DNA of 64,000 nt from Glandiceps talaboti. Lineage: Eukaryota > Hemichordata > Enteropneusta > Spengelidae. The stretch is from positions 24,614,725-24,678,724 of the forward strand of contig NC_135555.1 in assembly GCF_964340395.1 (NCBI RefSeq). Reading direction: 5' to 3'. A model generated the notes under the pieces. The model saw only the letters and a program-made list of their open reading frames with translations, did not search any database and had not been told where the DNA came from. Position numbers and translations under genes: made by a program. Of the stretch, positions 1 through 11,398 are shown piece by piece; positions within the stretch are counted from its first letter, which is position 1, and the number at the start of each line of letters is the position of its first letter.

Positions 1-774
1 TCTGTGATCACTCACCGTGACCGCGAAGAAGAGTACGCGCGATGCATGAGTGACATTAAAGTACAATTTGTTACATGCCATACCATTTAAAATTACTTTA
101 TCATTATTATGAAAAAATACAGGATTCATTCAAGGTACTAAGTCAAATCACCTTTCCTAGTAATTTGATTTGATGGTAGTAGTTTGGTTTGTTTCAGCAT
201 TGGCCAATATTTAGTATAAACCTTTGACAAGAAACTTTAATTTAAAGTTTAGGTGCCGCCGCGGCGGCGCCAGGAACACAACAACCTTGGAATATGACAT
301 TTATATCTAGTTTCTGTACTTGCAGCACAACAATATTTTTTAGCTCATACCCTGGAAACAAGTTTGTTTTTTTCTGTTTTGAGTTGGTCAGCAAATTATT
401 GTCCTGCTTTTGAGGCGGCGACAATTTTTTTTTGAAAATCCTCCAGCCCCGAAATCAAATGTTGTACCCCATAGCGAAAATTCTTCCTTTTCTTGATTTG
501 CCATTTCTTTAGAAATACCGGTATTAGTATTTCTGTTTCTGTTTCTGCTGACTCGGTAATACTAATAATTATCACATCAAGTTTGTGACTGTACGTGTGT
601 CACCCTGGACATCATTAGTAATGGTGACACTAAAAGTTGTGAATATGTACGTGTGTGGACATCATTAGTAATGGTGACAAGAGTTATGTGTTAACGTTCT
701 GACACTAAGTTGTGAATATGTACGTGTGTGGACATAATAGGAGTATTTGTTTTTGCATAGAGTATGGTTTTCAA

Positions 775-965
775 TTCTCGTAATTACGACTTTTCGATTC
801 TCGTAATTACGACTTTTTTCTCGTAATTACGACTTTTTTCTCGTAATTACGACTTCTCAATTCTCGTAATTACGACTTTTCGATTCTCGTAATTACGACT
901 TTTTGAATCTCGTAATTACTTGAATCGTAAAGACATTTCGATTCTCGTAATTACGTCGCAATTCT
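775..965 (-). repeat. 23-bp palindromic-unit array, left block (inverted orientation)
   Basis: About eight copies of a unit built on the perfect 14-bp palindrome CTCGTAATTACGAG joined by short A/T spacers. Here the spacer reads as the reverse complement of the spacer in the arrays at 1990-2350 and 2860-3125, so this block faces the other two. Spacing is irregular: some spacers have lost the GAATC part. Positions 1-774 before it hold only AT-rich anonymous sequence, with a partly duplicated segment (GTACGTGTGTGGACAT) near 580-735. I see no gene there. Confidence 0.85.
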
Positions 966-1984
966 CCGGTAAGTTGATATCTAACTGGAAAAATCACTCT
1001 GCCATTTTAAGTTCATGTTATAAGCAACAGCTGAGTTCTCAACAACACCCGATCATCGGGTAGTAAGTACATTTAAGGTGAACTGAACACTCTAATATAA
1101 GTCCAGTGAAATTACATAACACCAATAGGTTAAAAAAAGAAATGGCAATGAAATAACGTGTTCACATATGTACACACATATACTGGATGCAACAAGAAGT
1201 TAGTAGGTTCACTGCAATCTGTCAATGAACTTAGCCGAATAATAAACACAAAACAAGAATTCCAGAACAACAAGAATTCTTCATCAGCAAAGAATTTGTT
1301 CAAATAATGGAGTCCAATATTAAACATATAGATATTCTTCTGAAATTCGGACACAACTCCAACTTATATCCAATGATGAAGATGTAGGGAAACTGTCCAA
1401 TACAAGACAGGATTACGACTGATAAAAGAAGGATCAATAAAGTTTCTATCTGGGGACGTCTCGCCAATGCCTTCCTACTAACACCCTGATATACCAGGGT
1501 CAATAACCTCGACAAACCGGTCACTTGGCTAACTGACCCTCAAACCAATATTATTATACCATACCAAATACATATATTCAAGTATTTATCAACCGTGGAA
1601 AAGGTCTCCACACATTTTCAAACTTGATCGAACGACCTACGGTGCCACGTTATTGAATTTTAAATTTCAAAACCGTATAAATCTGATTTACCTTAATGAA
1701 GAAAATTCTAAACTAAAGTTGTGAATTTTACCAAATATCAGATGGTAAATACTATTTTCTTCAATTTCAAACCCATTATTGATTCATTTTGCCGACATAT
1801 AATGAAAGCATATTCTTCGCTGTTTTAATGCACTCGAGTTTTTTTTAAAGAAACGAAAAACGCAATCAAATCATACAAACCGGTTACCGTGTCAAACACT
1901 CTATAGTACATCTGCTTAGTACATCACAATTATAAGATTCGTGTCTGAACAATTCAAAAATTGAAAAATAACAAACAATAAAAA

Positions 1985-2362
1985 AATCATAATTTCATAA
2001 TTACGACAATCAAAAAGTCGTAATTACGAGAATCGTAAAGTCGTAAATACGAGAATAGAAAAGTCGTAATTACGAGAATCAAAAAGTCTTAATTACGAGA
2101 ATCGAAAAGTCGTAATTACGAGAATCGAAAAGTCGTAATTACGAGAATCAAAAAGTCGTAATTACGAGAATCGAAAAGTCGTAATTACGAGAATCGAAAA
2201 GTCGTAATTACGAGAATCGAAAAGTCGTAATTACGAGAATCGAAAAGTCGTAATTACGAGAATCGAAAAGTCGTAATTACGAGAATCAAAAAGTCGTAAT
2301 TACGAGAATCAAAAAGTCGTAATTACGAGAATCTTTTAGAACGATTCTCGTAATTACGACTC
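1985..2362 (+). repeat. 23-bp palindromic-unit array, middle block
   Basis: About sixteen copies of the unit AAGTCGTAATTACGAGAATCG, nearly identical and head to tail. The last copy (about 2341-2361) flips orientation. Together with the 775-965 block it flanks about 1 kb (966-1984) of unique AT-rich DNA in which I can support no gene. The inverted arms make a foldback-like structure. Confidence 0.85.
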
Positions 2363-2859
2363 GGAGAATTAAACCTGTGATTATTATGAAAATCTAAAAC
2401 ATGTATATATTAGTAAAGTTCATGTTCGTATAAAACATGTGGCGTCTTACGATGTTTTTATCACCATGCATGGCACCATGTGACCTATTTTTGATCAGCA
2501 AGGCGCAAGCTCCAAATACATTTTATGCACTTCGTTGAAAGCGCTTAGAATGTAGTACTATATAAGGGTAATGTTACTTGATGGAGGGGGGCGAAGAAAA
2601 TGGCATAAAAACAAGTTACTTTCCGAATTTTAAGGCTGTGACTATTTTGATGTGATTGCTTATATTTTCCATGTTACCTCTAACTCCATTCCTCCGCAGC
2701 AAACCAAAAACAAAACAATACTACATATTTGATAATGAGAGGGTGATGTGTCCCCTTCTAAATATGGACCTTGGGAATCCCAAAAGTCAAATGGTTCACT
2801 CCTAAATCCCGCGCTCAGAGTGATAACTGACTTGCTACTAACTGTTGTTGGCTTACCAC

Positions 2860-3126
2860 ATTCAAAAAGTCGTAATTACGAGAATCGAAAAGTCGTAATT
2901 ACGAGAATTGAAAAGTCGTAATTACGAGAAAAAAGTCGTAATTACGAGAATCGAAAAGTCGTAATTACGAGAATTGAAAACTCGTAATTACGAGAAAAAA
3001 GTCGTAATTACGAGAATCGAAAAGTCGTAATTACGAGAATTGAAAACTCGTAATTACGAGAAAAAAGTCGTAATTACGAGAAAAAAAGTCGTAATTACGA
3101 GAATTGAAATCTCGTAATTACGAGAT
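2860..3126 (+). repeat. 23-bp palindromic-unit array, right block
   Basis: About thirteen copies of the same TCGTAATTACGAG-based unit in the same orientation as the middle block. Several spacers are shortened to AAAAAA. It abuts the LINE remnant that starts at about 3150. The 2363-2859 gap between blocks holds no recognisable gene. Confidence 0.85.
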
Positions 3127-3153
3127 TTTAAATTTTATTTTTTTCCTTACAAC

Positions 3154-3696
3154 TTGGCACTAATACGCTTCCGTACTATCAGGGCTCAAAGTGAAGCTTC
3201 ACCAAAGTGTATTTTATATAAGCATTTAAATGATTTGTTTTGTATTCAGTATTATTTATGTAAACCCTTACCACTGCATTTAAAGAAATTAATCGCTAAA
3301 TATAGATTGTCGTCACATAGTTTAGCCATAGAAACCGGACGCTATCAAACTACAGCCAGGAATTTGAGAAATTGCCCAAAGTGTAACAATGACATTGAGG
3401 ATGAGTACCATTTTGTTCTTAAATGTCCTTTCTACACCGACCTTCGCTCCAAATACATTAAACCATATTATTGGAAGAAACCATCTATGTTCAAACTTGT
3501 ACAGTTATTCTCTGTCCGTAATGTAAAGCAAACGTATAATTTAGGACAATTCTTGAGACATGCAGGAAATTATGTAAGGTATTATTTGCAATATATATAC
3601 TTCTGGTTGGTTTTGTTCATTCTCCATATATATTTTAATTCTGTGTACAGTCATGTAAATTTATCTTTGGTTTTGTATGTTACTGATGAGCAGTAA
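3154..3696 (+). pseudogene. LINE retrotransposon C-terminal fragment (zinc-knuckle tail)
   Basis: A 180-codon open frame that matches the region after the reverse transcriptase in a LINE family common in marine invertebrates. It has the pattern LSSHSLAIETGRY, then CPKCNNDIEDEYHFVLKCPFY about 20 residues later: a Cys-Cys-His-Cys knuckle followed by an R-x3-I stretch. There is no ATG in a good context, no upstream reverse transcriptase in this orientation and no continuation, so it is a 5'-truncated remnant. Two other pieces of the same tail type lie at 32750-33000 and 43457-43660, both on the minus strand. Identification is from motif pattern only. Confidence 0.7.
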
Positions 3697-3989
3697 TGCT
3701 CAAGGGGAATAAATAATTGTGAAATAATTCTATAGACTATGGTTTTTGTATAGGCTATGGTTTTTGTATAGACTATGGTTTTTGCTGGTATTCCATGGAA
3801 CGTGTTTTCTAAGGTTGCCATATTGAAGCTTCCTTTTAGCATTGCTTGTCTGTGCTTTAACACTGTCTGTTTTGGTGTAGCATTGGCGAACAAAGCGACA
3901 GCCCGTTGAGTTATTTCAATGCCATGTTCGTCAGTAGTTGTATCCGGGTCCCGGGTTCAACATCCGTATCGTAGGATAGGATGGACAAA

Positions 3990-5640
3990 TGTAAAACATG
4001 ACTTTATTTTGATGTCTTTGGGTGCGGGTTTTAAGTTCCGGCGTAGAAATTCTAATGTTCTGTTGGTTTTAGCTATTTTGCCATTAATGTGGTGATAATT
4101 CAATTCCCAAATTGAGGGTGCTGTGCATGGTGTTCCATTTGTCAGCCCAAGAGACGAGAGAATCTAGATCTTTTTGAAGCTGAGAATCGTCGTTCGGAAA
4201 GTTGAGTTGTCTGTATAAAAGGCAGTCATCTGCAAGGAGGTGTAGTATGATATCTTTGGAAATATTATCGCAAGATGTCACGTTATTAATAGGAAGAGGA
4301 GAGGTCCTATGGTAACCTGTGGAACACCCGAGTCAACTCTGGTTTTGAAAATTCGCCATCAACAGCAACACGTTGTTGTCGCATGATTAGAAAGGATTTC
4401 ATCCACTTTTTTTTTTTAGAGTTTTATCACGAATTCCACAATAGTGCAATTTGTGTGGCAGGCGTTGGTGTGGAACGACATATAATGTTTTTGAAAAGTC
4501 AAGAATTATGGGATCTGTAACTTTAAATTTACTTGTGTCAATATTATGTGCTAGATCACTGATTGTAATAATCAGTTGTGTATCACATAAACTAATTATT
4601 GGCTGCCGTTTAGTATGTTGAATTCCTCTCAGACGTGTATATACGATACTGTCGATTATGTGTTATGTGCATTTTACAAGACATTGAATTCATAGATACG
4701 GGTCTATAGTTGGTGGGATCAGTTTGGTCATTTTTCTTGAAAATGGTTGTCACAAGTGAGTTGAGCCAGTCGCAAGGAAGTAAATGAATTGTAACATTTG
4801 TCCAGATGTATCAGCAGTTTATTTTAAGATTCTGGCTGAAATGTCATCTGGACTTCTTGCTTTATTAACGTTGATATTTTAAAGAAGTTTAGTGGTACCA
4901 TCTACTGATTATTTTCTGGCATGAATGGATACGGACTGGTTCCAATGTCGGGGATATTAGTTGTATCTTCGTGTGTGTGAAAATAGACTGGTATTGTTTG
5001 TTGAGAACTTCGGCTTTTGATGTCGCATCAGAGTGAAGTTTTCCATTTGATCTCAGTGTTGATATTCCAAGAGTGTCTTGTCGCTTAGATTTAATATACG
5101 GCCAGAATGATTTACTATTTCCCTTGTCTAGACCATAGTTGGTGGAGGGTCTATATCTAGACTTGAGGCGATGGTATTGAGAAATATACGTAACTTTCGA
5201 ATTCGTGTGCTAGGTGAAGCTGCATTTTAAAGTATTTACGTGCTTTTAAGGGATATTTAGAGTACAAAGCAGATTCCATTAAAAGTAAAATCGCTCTTGT
5301 AGGATGAGAACTAAAATGGTTCAAACACTTCCATCATCCCCAAAATAATCAGTTTTTATCATACATTGTCATTGGACTATTGATCTCGCCCCTAAGGCTA
5401 ACTTGTTTGTGTTCCGACTGCTGTTTTTTTTCATATTCCAGAGGATGATCTCCTGTGAGGGATAACTGAAATCAATCTGATTAATATATAATGATGTGAC
5501 ATCGTCGCGTTCCATAGCTTTAGTGTCAATTATTATCCAATTTGTTGTTTCGGGCGACTGATAGATTGAGATTTGTACACCTAAATGTTTGTGTATAGAT
5601 TGCTTAACAAGATGATTTATTTTCATGGCAGCGTTTGGAG
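3990..5640 (-). pseudogene. Degraded LINE reverse transcriptase (jockey/CR1-like), minus strand
   Basis: No long open frame survives, but reading the minus strand through frameshifts recovers the reverse transcriptase blocks in order. These are GNSKSFWPYIKSKRQDTLGI near 5135-5065, KARSPDDISARILK near 4865-4820, DPTNYRPVSMNS near 4715-4680, ILDFSKTLYVVPHQRL near 4505-4460, a VDGEFS block near 4360, LLADDCLLYR with DLDSLVSWADKW near 4235-4125, and KTNRTLEFLRRNLK near 4060-4020. The ADD catalytic pair is retained, but several frameshifts and stops separate the blocks. The open frame at 5369-5626 probably belongs to the upstream endonuclease or linker part. The copy is dead. Confidence 0.8.
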
Positions 5641-6005
5641 ACTTTCTGACTTTTTAAAATTATTTATTTATATATATTATATGTACAAATATTATTAGGT
5701 GCATGATATTCTAGTACATTAAGTGTAATGGATACAAATCATAAAAATGATAATGATAATAATACTAATAATATTTTCATATTGTTGGGTTTTGTATTTT
5801 TCTCTCTTTCAACTTAACCTTAGAATGCAAGATATGTGGTGTTAAGACTTATCAGGCTTCTTTAACCATGATTGTAATAGCATGGTACTAACCACAGACT
5901 ACTGCTATATGTAATGCACAGACATTATAATTAGTTGGTAATAGTATGATGACGTAAGTATTTTCATAAAACATTTCTTATGCGAGATTTAGACTCATAT
6001 AGTAG

Positions 6006-6910
6006 CTATTCAATTCAATTCTATTCAATTCAATAACTTTATTTATCCCAAATGGGCAATTCATTTTGGCGGACAGAACATAATCAAATATACACATCAA
6101 ATATAGACGGAAAATAAGAGGCAACAGACTGGTACAAAGAAACAAAAACACGATAAGAGGTTACACTTACAGAACATTAAAAACAATTCTTACTAAAAAA
6201 TGAGTATCTAAAATGTCTTATTTAAAAGCCGCACAGCGGATGGAATAAAAGAGTTCTTATGACGGCTTGTCCTACAAGTTGGGCATCTAAGACGTCTTCC
6301 TGATGGAAGGAAATCGAATTCATTTGTTAAAATGTGGTCTGTATTTAAAATTGAACGAGCCTTTCTCACGATTTGTTGATTGTAAAATGACAAAAAGACT
6401 TCTTTGTGGTACGCCAATAATTTTTGAACTTATGGTGACAATTCTTTCCAGAGAATTTCGGTTCTTCAAATTTAAATTACAAAACCAGCAGATAACAGAA
6501 AAGCTTAGTATGGTTTCAATGAAAGATTTGTAAAACAATGATAGTATGGTGTTATCTACTGAAAAAGATGCCAGTTTCCGAAGAAAGTACAAACGCTGCT
6601 GACCCTTTTTCAAAATAGCCTCTGTATTTATATTCCACTGTAACTTGTCATCAAGGATGGAACCTAAATAAGGATATTGTCGTACTAATTCGACTACTTG
6701 ACCATGTACTGTTGTCTCCTCAACACTATGTTGTTGTCTCCTAAAGTTGATGATCATATCCTTTGTTTTAGATATATTTAAGTTCAGATAGGAATTGTCG
6801 CATCAGTTTACAAATTCATCTAGTGCGGGTCCGTGATGTTGTTCTGACCCCTGCAGAAGTGAGACAAGGGCACTGTCATCTGCAAATTTTACAAGGTGAC
6901 GGCTATTCAG
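6006..6910 (-). pseudogene. Second, 5'-truncated LINE (FADD reverse transcriptase) with microsatellite tail
   Basis: The minus strand reads HLVKFADDSALVSLL near 6895-6850, then a TGA stop in place of the expected Trp codon. It continues with an intact 145-codon stretch at 6757-6320 containing YPYLGSILDDKLQW and GQQRLYFLRKLASF. A frameshift leads to the C-terminus near 6417-6208 (LPSGRRLRCPTCRTSRHKNS, IPSAVRLLN). The 3' end at about 6031-6006 is an (ATTGA)n-like tail after a conserved GGGATAAATAAAGTTATTGA stretch, which fits LINE target-primed insertion with a microsatellite tail. The element is truncated in the reverse transcriptase and inactivated by at least one stop and one frameshift. It is a different family from the 3990-5640 copy. 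Confidence 0.8.
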
Positions 6911-8287
6911 AACCTGTAGAATAATATATCAAGTATGTGGAAGATATGGGATAGCTAGGGTCATTATATTTTCATTCGTGATAGGGTTAGGGGTTGGAGT
7001 TGTCGTATTTTGATATTTGCAGGGAGGGGGAGAGAGTATGGCAGAAACCTCAGACCACCAAACAGTGGTGTGGTGGTTTGAGCAAAGAATATATATATGA
7101 ATAACTTTTCTGATCCTTTTAATTCGGGAGTATTCTTATAATCAGTGTTTCAGTCTAGTCTTCAATTGCACACTTTTCCGTGTAAATTGTATTTTCATCG
7201 GGGATAAAGCTATTAGGAGAAATGTTCTATGCAGACTACATTTATTAAAATGTATTGGTATTTAATTGAATTGAGTACATTTTGAGACCCACACAATAGC
7301 ACCCCCCCCCCTCTGAAAGAATGGTATCGTCCAGAGCATAGGCTGCCTATCGCTTCCAAGCTGAACTGGCTGTGGGCGACCATCAACATGACCAACCGAT
7401 GGGTAATGATGGTAATGTAAGTACGTAAGATACTGGCCGGATATACTTGTACACTCTCAAATGTACCCATCTTTAGTTTGTTTACACACACAGTCTCTAC
7501 ATTTACATTTGGAAAACTATGCCGGTGATAAATTTGGTTACATGCGACATGCTACGCTGCCACAGTTGAGTTACCGGAGTATGCGTAAATATTTTACTAT
7601 TGACCTGCAAGTAAAGTGTACACAATTTAGATCTAAAGAAATCTCTCTATTCATACTATTGTTAATGGTTAGACAATAGTCTATATTGTCACAACGACTA
7701 TCGTTATATAATATTCTATTGTTTTATACGAATATTGTTCAACCAGGCCAATAAATAGCTATGATAGTTCAAGTAAAGACAAGAAAGAAACATTGTCTGT
7801 GGTTCAACTCCAAATATATCTGTTAAGGTGCAGCAATAGGGGCAGACCGATTTGTGGTTTTCATTTAATTATCTGGGTTTTTTTATACCAAGAATGATGT
7901 TTTTAGAACCCCCCCCCCCCCCAAGTTGAGAGGGGGTTTTAGCTGTTCTAATGTGCCCTCCCATTGCATTGGTGGTGAAGGATTCTACCCTCCCTCACAC
8001 CGGGGTTCTACTTCCATGCTCACACACTGGACTTCAAAGTGCCCACCAGCCCATCTAACACAGTGAATGCATGGTTTACCCACTCCCCACCAGAGGGATG
8101 TGGGTATTGTTGTTGAGCTGCCCCCTCTTTTTTGAGGCTTATTCCGAGCTAAGTTTTCAAATGAGACTGGTCTGATCGATCTTCATATCGATTTTGATTA
8201 CGCTGTTTATGTAATACCATGTACTGCAGAGCTCGACCTTCTGACCTCCCTAACAAATATATATGTTAGGAATTTGTCTATCGGTCT
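6911..8287. other. Anonymous intergenic DNA
   Basis: Nothing gene-like. It holds poly-C runs at about 7302-7311 and 7908-7921 and short unsupported open frames. The stretch 7925-8150 is richer in CCC/GGG than its surroundings and could be an old repeat copy, but I recognise no family. Confidence 0.5.
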
Positions 8288-8290
8288 TTG

Positions 8291-8350
8291 TGTATGTATG
8301 TATGTATGTATGTATGTATGTATGTATGTATGTATGTATGTATGTATGTA
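8291..8350 (+). repeat. (TATG)n microsatellite
   Basis: About fifteen uninterrupted tetranucleotide copies. The 64-codon frame that runs through it (Met-Cys-Met-Tyr-Val) is a by-product of the repeat. From 8351 to 9530 there is only AT-rich anonymous sequence with no supported gene. Confidence 0.95.
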
Positions 8351-9558
8351 TTTGAAAGATACGACATTAGGCCAGGAAAAATGAAAAAGCTGTTCAACCT
8401 ACCATGTATTTTTTTGGTGATATCCTCATGCGGGCTTCGCATTTGTTTCAAAATTAAGATATTTCTTTATATTTCTGAATAGTACATGTAACAATATACA
8501 TTTGAGTCTATTATAATATCTCATACAGTGGTTTACTTGGCTCTGATGATGCATACAAGCATTAAATTAAGCTGTTGCATATCCTATGTGCACTAAACAA
8601 AATAGAGCAAATGTTTACGACCATAGGAGTGGGCTGAGCAGTCATTGGGTCATCAAAAGTCTGAAAGTCTTGAAATGTTTTGCTCTTTATTCGGATTTTT
8701 GGAACCAAATTAAACTTCAGGAGAAGTCATTTACCAAGTACACATCCGCAAAATATCTTTCAGCTTTGCCACAACAAAATACACTCCCAGATAATATGTA
8801 ATGCAGCGCATAGTATAATTGTTTCAATTTTGGTATTTTATTACCATATTCAAGCATTGTAAGACTTTAAATTATGTCTATGGTTTGATATTTTATGCCT
8901 CTAAATGGCCCCCTACACTGTCTTATTTTCATTTTTTTTTCAACTTTGGAGTTGTCTTCTTCCAATCAGTAGCAATCAAGGTGATAATTGTCTTTCTCCC
9001 AAAACAAGATGGATGGTGTCTGGCTAAGTACCTCCCTGTATAGGTTAGAGCTAATTAGAGACATCTCCGTATGCGTGTGAAATCCACATCCTGTGGAAAG
9101 TCTATGAATTGTGTACATTTCCTAACTGTAGCTATGCAGACAAATTGCACGAGATACGGTATCAAGATGACTGAATAAGTTCTATCTAAACTCGACCTGA
9201 AATATTTTGCTATCATGAAATATGGTTTGTTTTATCCTTGTCAAGCATTGTGAAAAAATGAAATTCTACCTACCCAAATATGGAAAGCCGTTCAGGCCAA
9301 AAGTATTTTTTTAAATTTTGTTCGTACTTACAAACTAATTTTAACCGTTTATGTACTTTTATTCCATGTTCACATTATTTTAATTGAAATAAGTTTTCAT
9401 TTATTTGAGAATATTGTTTTATTTTTCGTCAAACCAGAATTTTTTTAAGGATTATATATAATTGAAAGTCAAAATATATTTTTTGTTAAAGTTATTTTAT
9501 TTTATTTTTTTTAATTTTTAATTTATTTTTTTGGCCGAGTCTGCTGACAGGCGCCGGT

Positions 9559-9617
9559 CACGAGCACGTCGTGCTCGTGCCCGACACCTGTCACGAGTAC
9601 GTCGTGCTCGTGACAGG
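9559..9617. repeat. Two adjacent perfect or near-perfect hairpins
   Basis: Hairpin one: arm CACGAGCACG at 9559-9568, one-base loop, complementary arm at 9570-9579. Hairpin two: 15-base arms at 9587-9601 and 9603-9617 around a one-base loop, with a single T/G wobble. Both share the core CACGAG...CTCGTG. They stand out as GC-rich inside an AT-rich stretch and directly follow a 25-base motif (9531-9555) found again, inverted, at 57071-57095. Confidence 0.85.
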
Positions 9618-10579
9618 CGTGACATTTGACATCCATTACGACGTGTTTCGGCGGCAAATACACGTTCTTATTACCTTCGAAATTGATCGCTCAAACATTA
9701 TATCAGATCTCAAAACTGTTAATTTACGTGTGATAGTATCTGTTTTTTCCAACAACCGCGACTTCAGCCGCGTACACACATGTGTACATCGCATGTGATG
9801 ATGACCGCATGTATGATGTATTACATGATGTAGTACGTAGGACACGATCCATGTGCAACGGGTAAAGGTAGTTAATCTAAAACAACTAAAGTTTGTTGCA
9901 TCACAAGGAGAATTTACTGAGTTCACACATTCACGACATAAACGAAGCCATAACAGTTTTGAGAGTTGGGTAAAGAAAATGATTATTTTGTTGTGTTACT
10001 TATTTGAGAAATGTGTCTATAAAAGATAGTACCATCTAAAATTAGCAATTAATCTTTATACATAGGGTTAAAGTTTTCAAGGATAGTTTAATAACGTCAC
10101 AAACATAGGTTGGTGCACCTGGCATGATTGTTGGTTGAATTAGTGCCTCCCATTCATCTGGGATGAGGGAGTCCCTGGGGTCTCCTCCTAGATCCTAGAA
10201 GATCTGGAGTTTTTTTGCTTTATTAAGGCAATTTTTAAGTTATTCATAGCCTTGAGGTAGTCACAATTTCAAAAAGCTAAAATTAATGTAAGTTTCGCAT
10301 GTCACAAAAATTGTAATGTCTATAACATTGGTATCGTAACATTACTATTGCAGATAGTAAAGTCACTTTGCTATGTTAGAGAACTTATATTAATATTAGG
10401 TGCTCACATCTACTGTGTATAATAGAAACTGAAATCTGATGAGATGTGGTGATTTGTAACGTCAATAACATGTGTAACCGCGTATGCGTCATTGTTATAG
10501 GGTACATCAATTTAGTAAACGCAGCTACGTACATGCATATCGAAAATAACGTTAGCGGAATCCTACTCCTCCCCCCACA
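9618..10579. other. Anonymous intergenic DNA
   Basis: Short open frames exist on both strands (for example 9571-9798 and 9636-9926), but none shows a recognisable domain, splice sites or a repeat-independent signal. I would not annotate a gene here. Confidence 0.5.

Positions 10580-10627
<48 letters not shown>
10579..10627 (+). repeat. (CA)n microsatellite
   Basis: About 24 CA dinucleotides ending in CGCACGCG. The overlapping frames (poly-His/Thr on +, poly-Val/Cys on -) are repeat artefacts. The following stretch, 10628-11395, is anonymous, with several short TTCACC/CACGCG-like motifs near 10850-10990 but no gene. Confidence 0.95.
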
Positions 10628-10631
<4 letters not shown>

Positions 10632-11398
10632 GCGGCTTTTTGACTGCTGTCAATGTTAACTGATACCTGGACGACCATCCGTGTGAACCAATAGAATACT
10701 CCGTATTTAATGGTTGAGATCAGAGGAAGTAAACATCGATCAGACCACACAGGTCATTCAAAGAGAACTTTGTCAGAAGTCACACCTACCGTCCGCTTGA
10801 GGTTTCTAAGCAAAATTATGTCATTCACGATTCTCGCGTTAATTTATAAGTGTTCACCTATCACGTTCAACGATAACGATCATTCACCAATAACGTAATA
10901 TTCACCAATTCACCATTCATGTGTTTAGAAAAGATGCGTTTAACTTCACCACTCACGCGTTAAAAAGTAACGATTCACCATTCTCGCGTAAGGTATAACC
11001 CCCTCCCTTCCCGTCATACCATAGTCTGAACGTCAACTTATACAACATAGTAGATTTTCTATGCGATATAGATATACAATATACATGTACATATTTTTTC
11101 CAACACCTATGTAGTTTTCTCAGACATCAAGGCATTTACATTATTTTTGGAATTCAATCTTTGTTTTATGTGGAATAAGTTTTTTCTCTCTTTGTCAGTG
11201 TTTGATTCCGTCTTACAGTTTCAAGTCACTACTCGCTCCATGGCCAACTAATCAGGGATGTGGCTATTTTTTTGTTTTCAGTCTATGGATGATCTCAATT
11301 GATCTCCTTAGTATAGTTGGTCAGATATCGAAAAATTGACAACAACAAAATAGTTAGTGTATTGTAAGTTACTGATTCTGTTGATTAGTTTTTCCTGG

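Noticed and set aside
3940-3990. A tRNA-like or SINE B-box (GGGTTCAACATCC)
   Set aside because: No matching A-box or cloverleaf could be formed around it.
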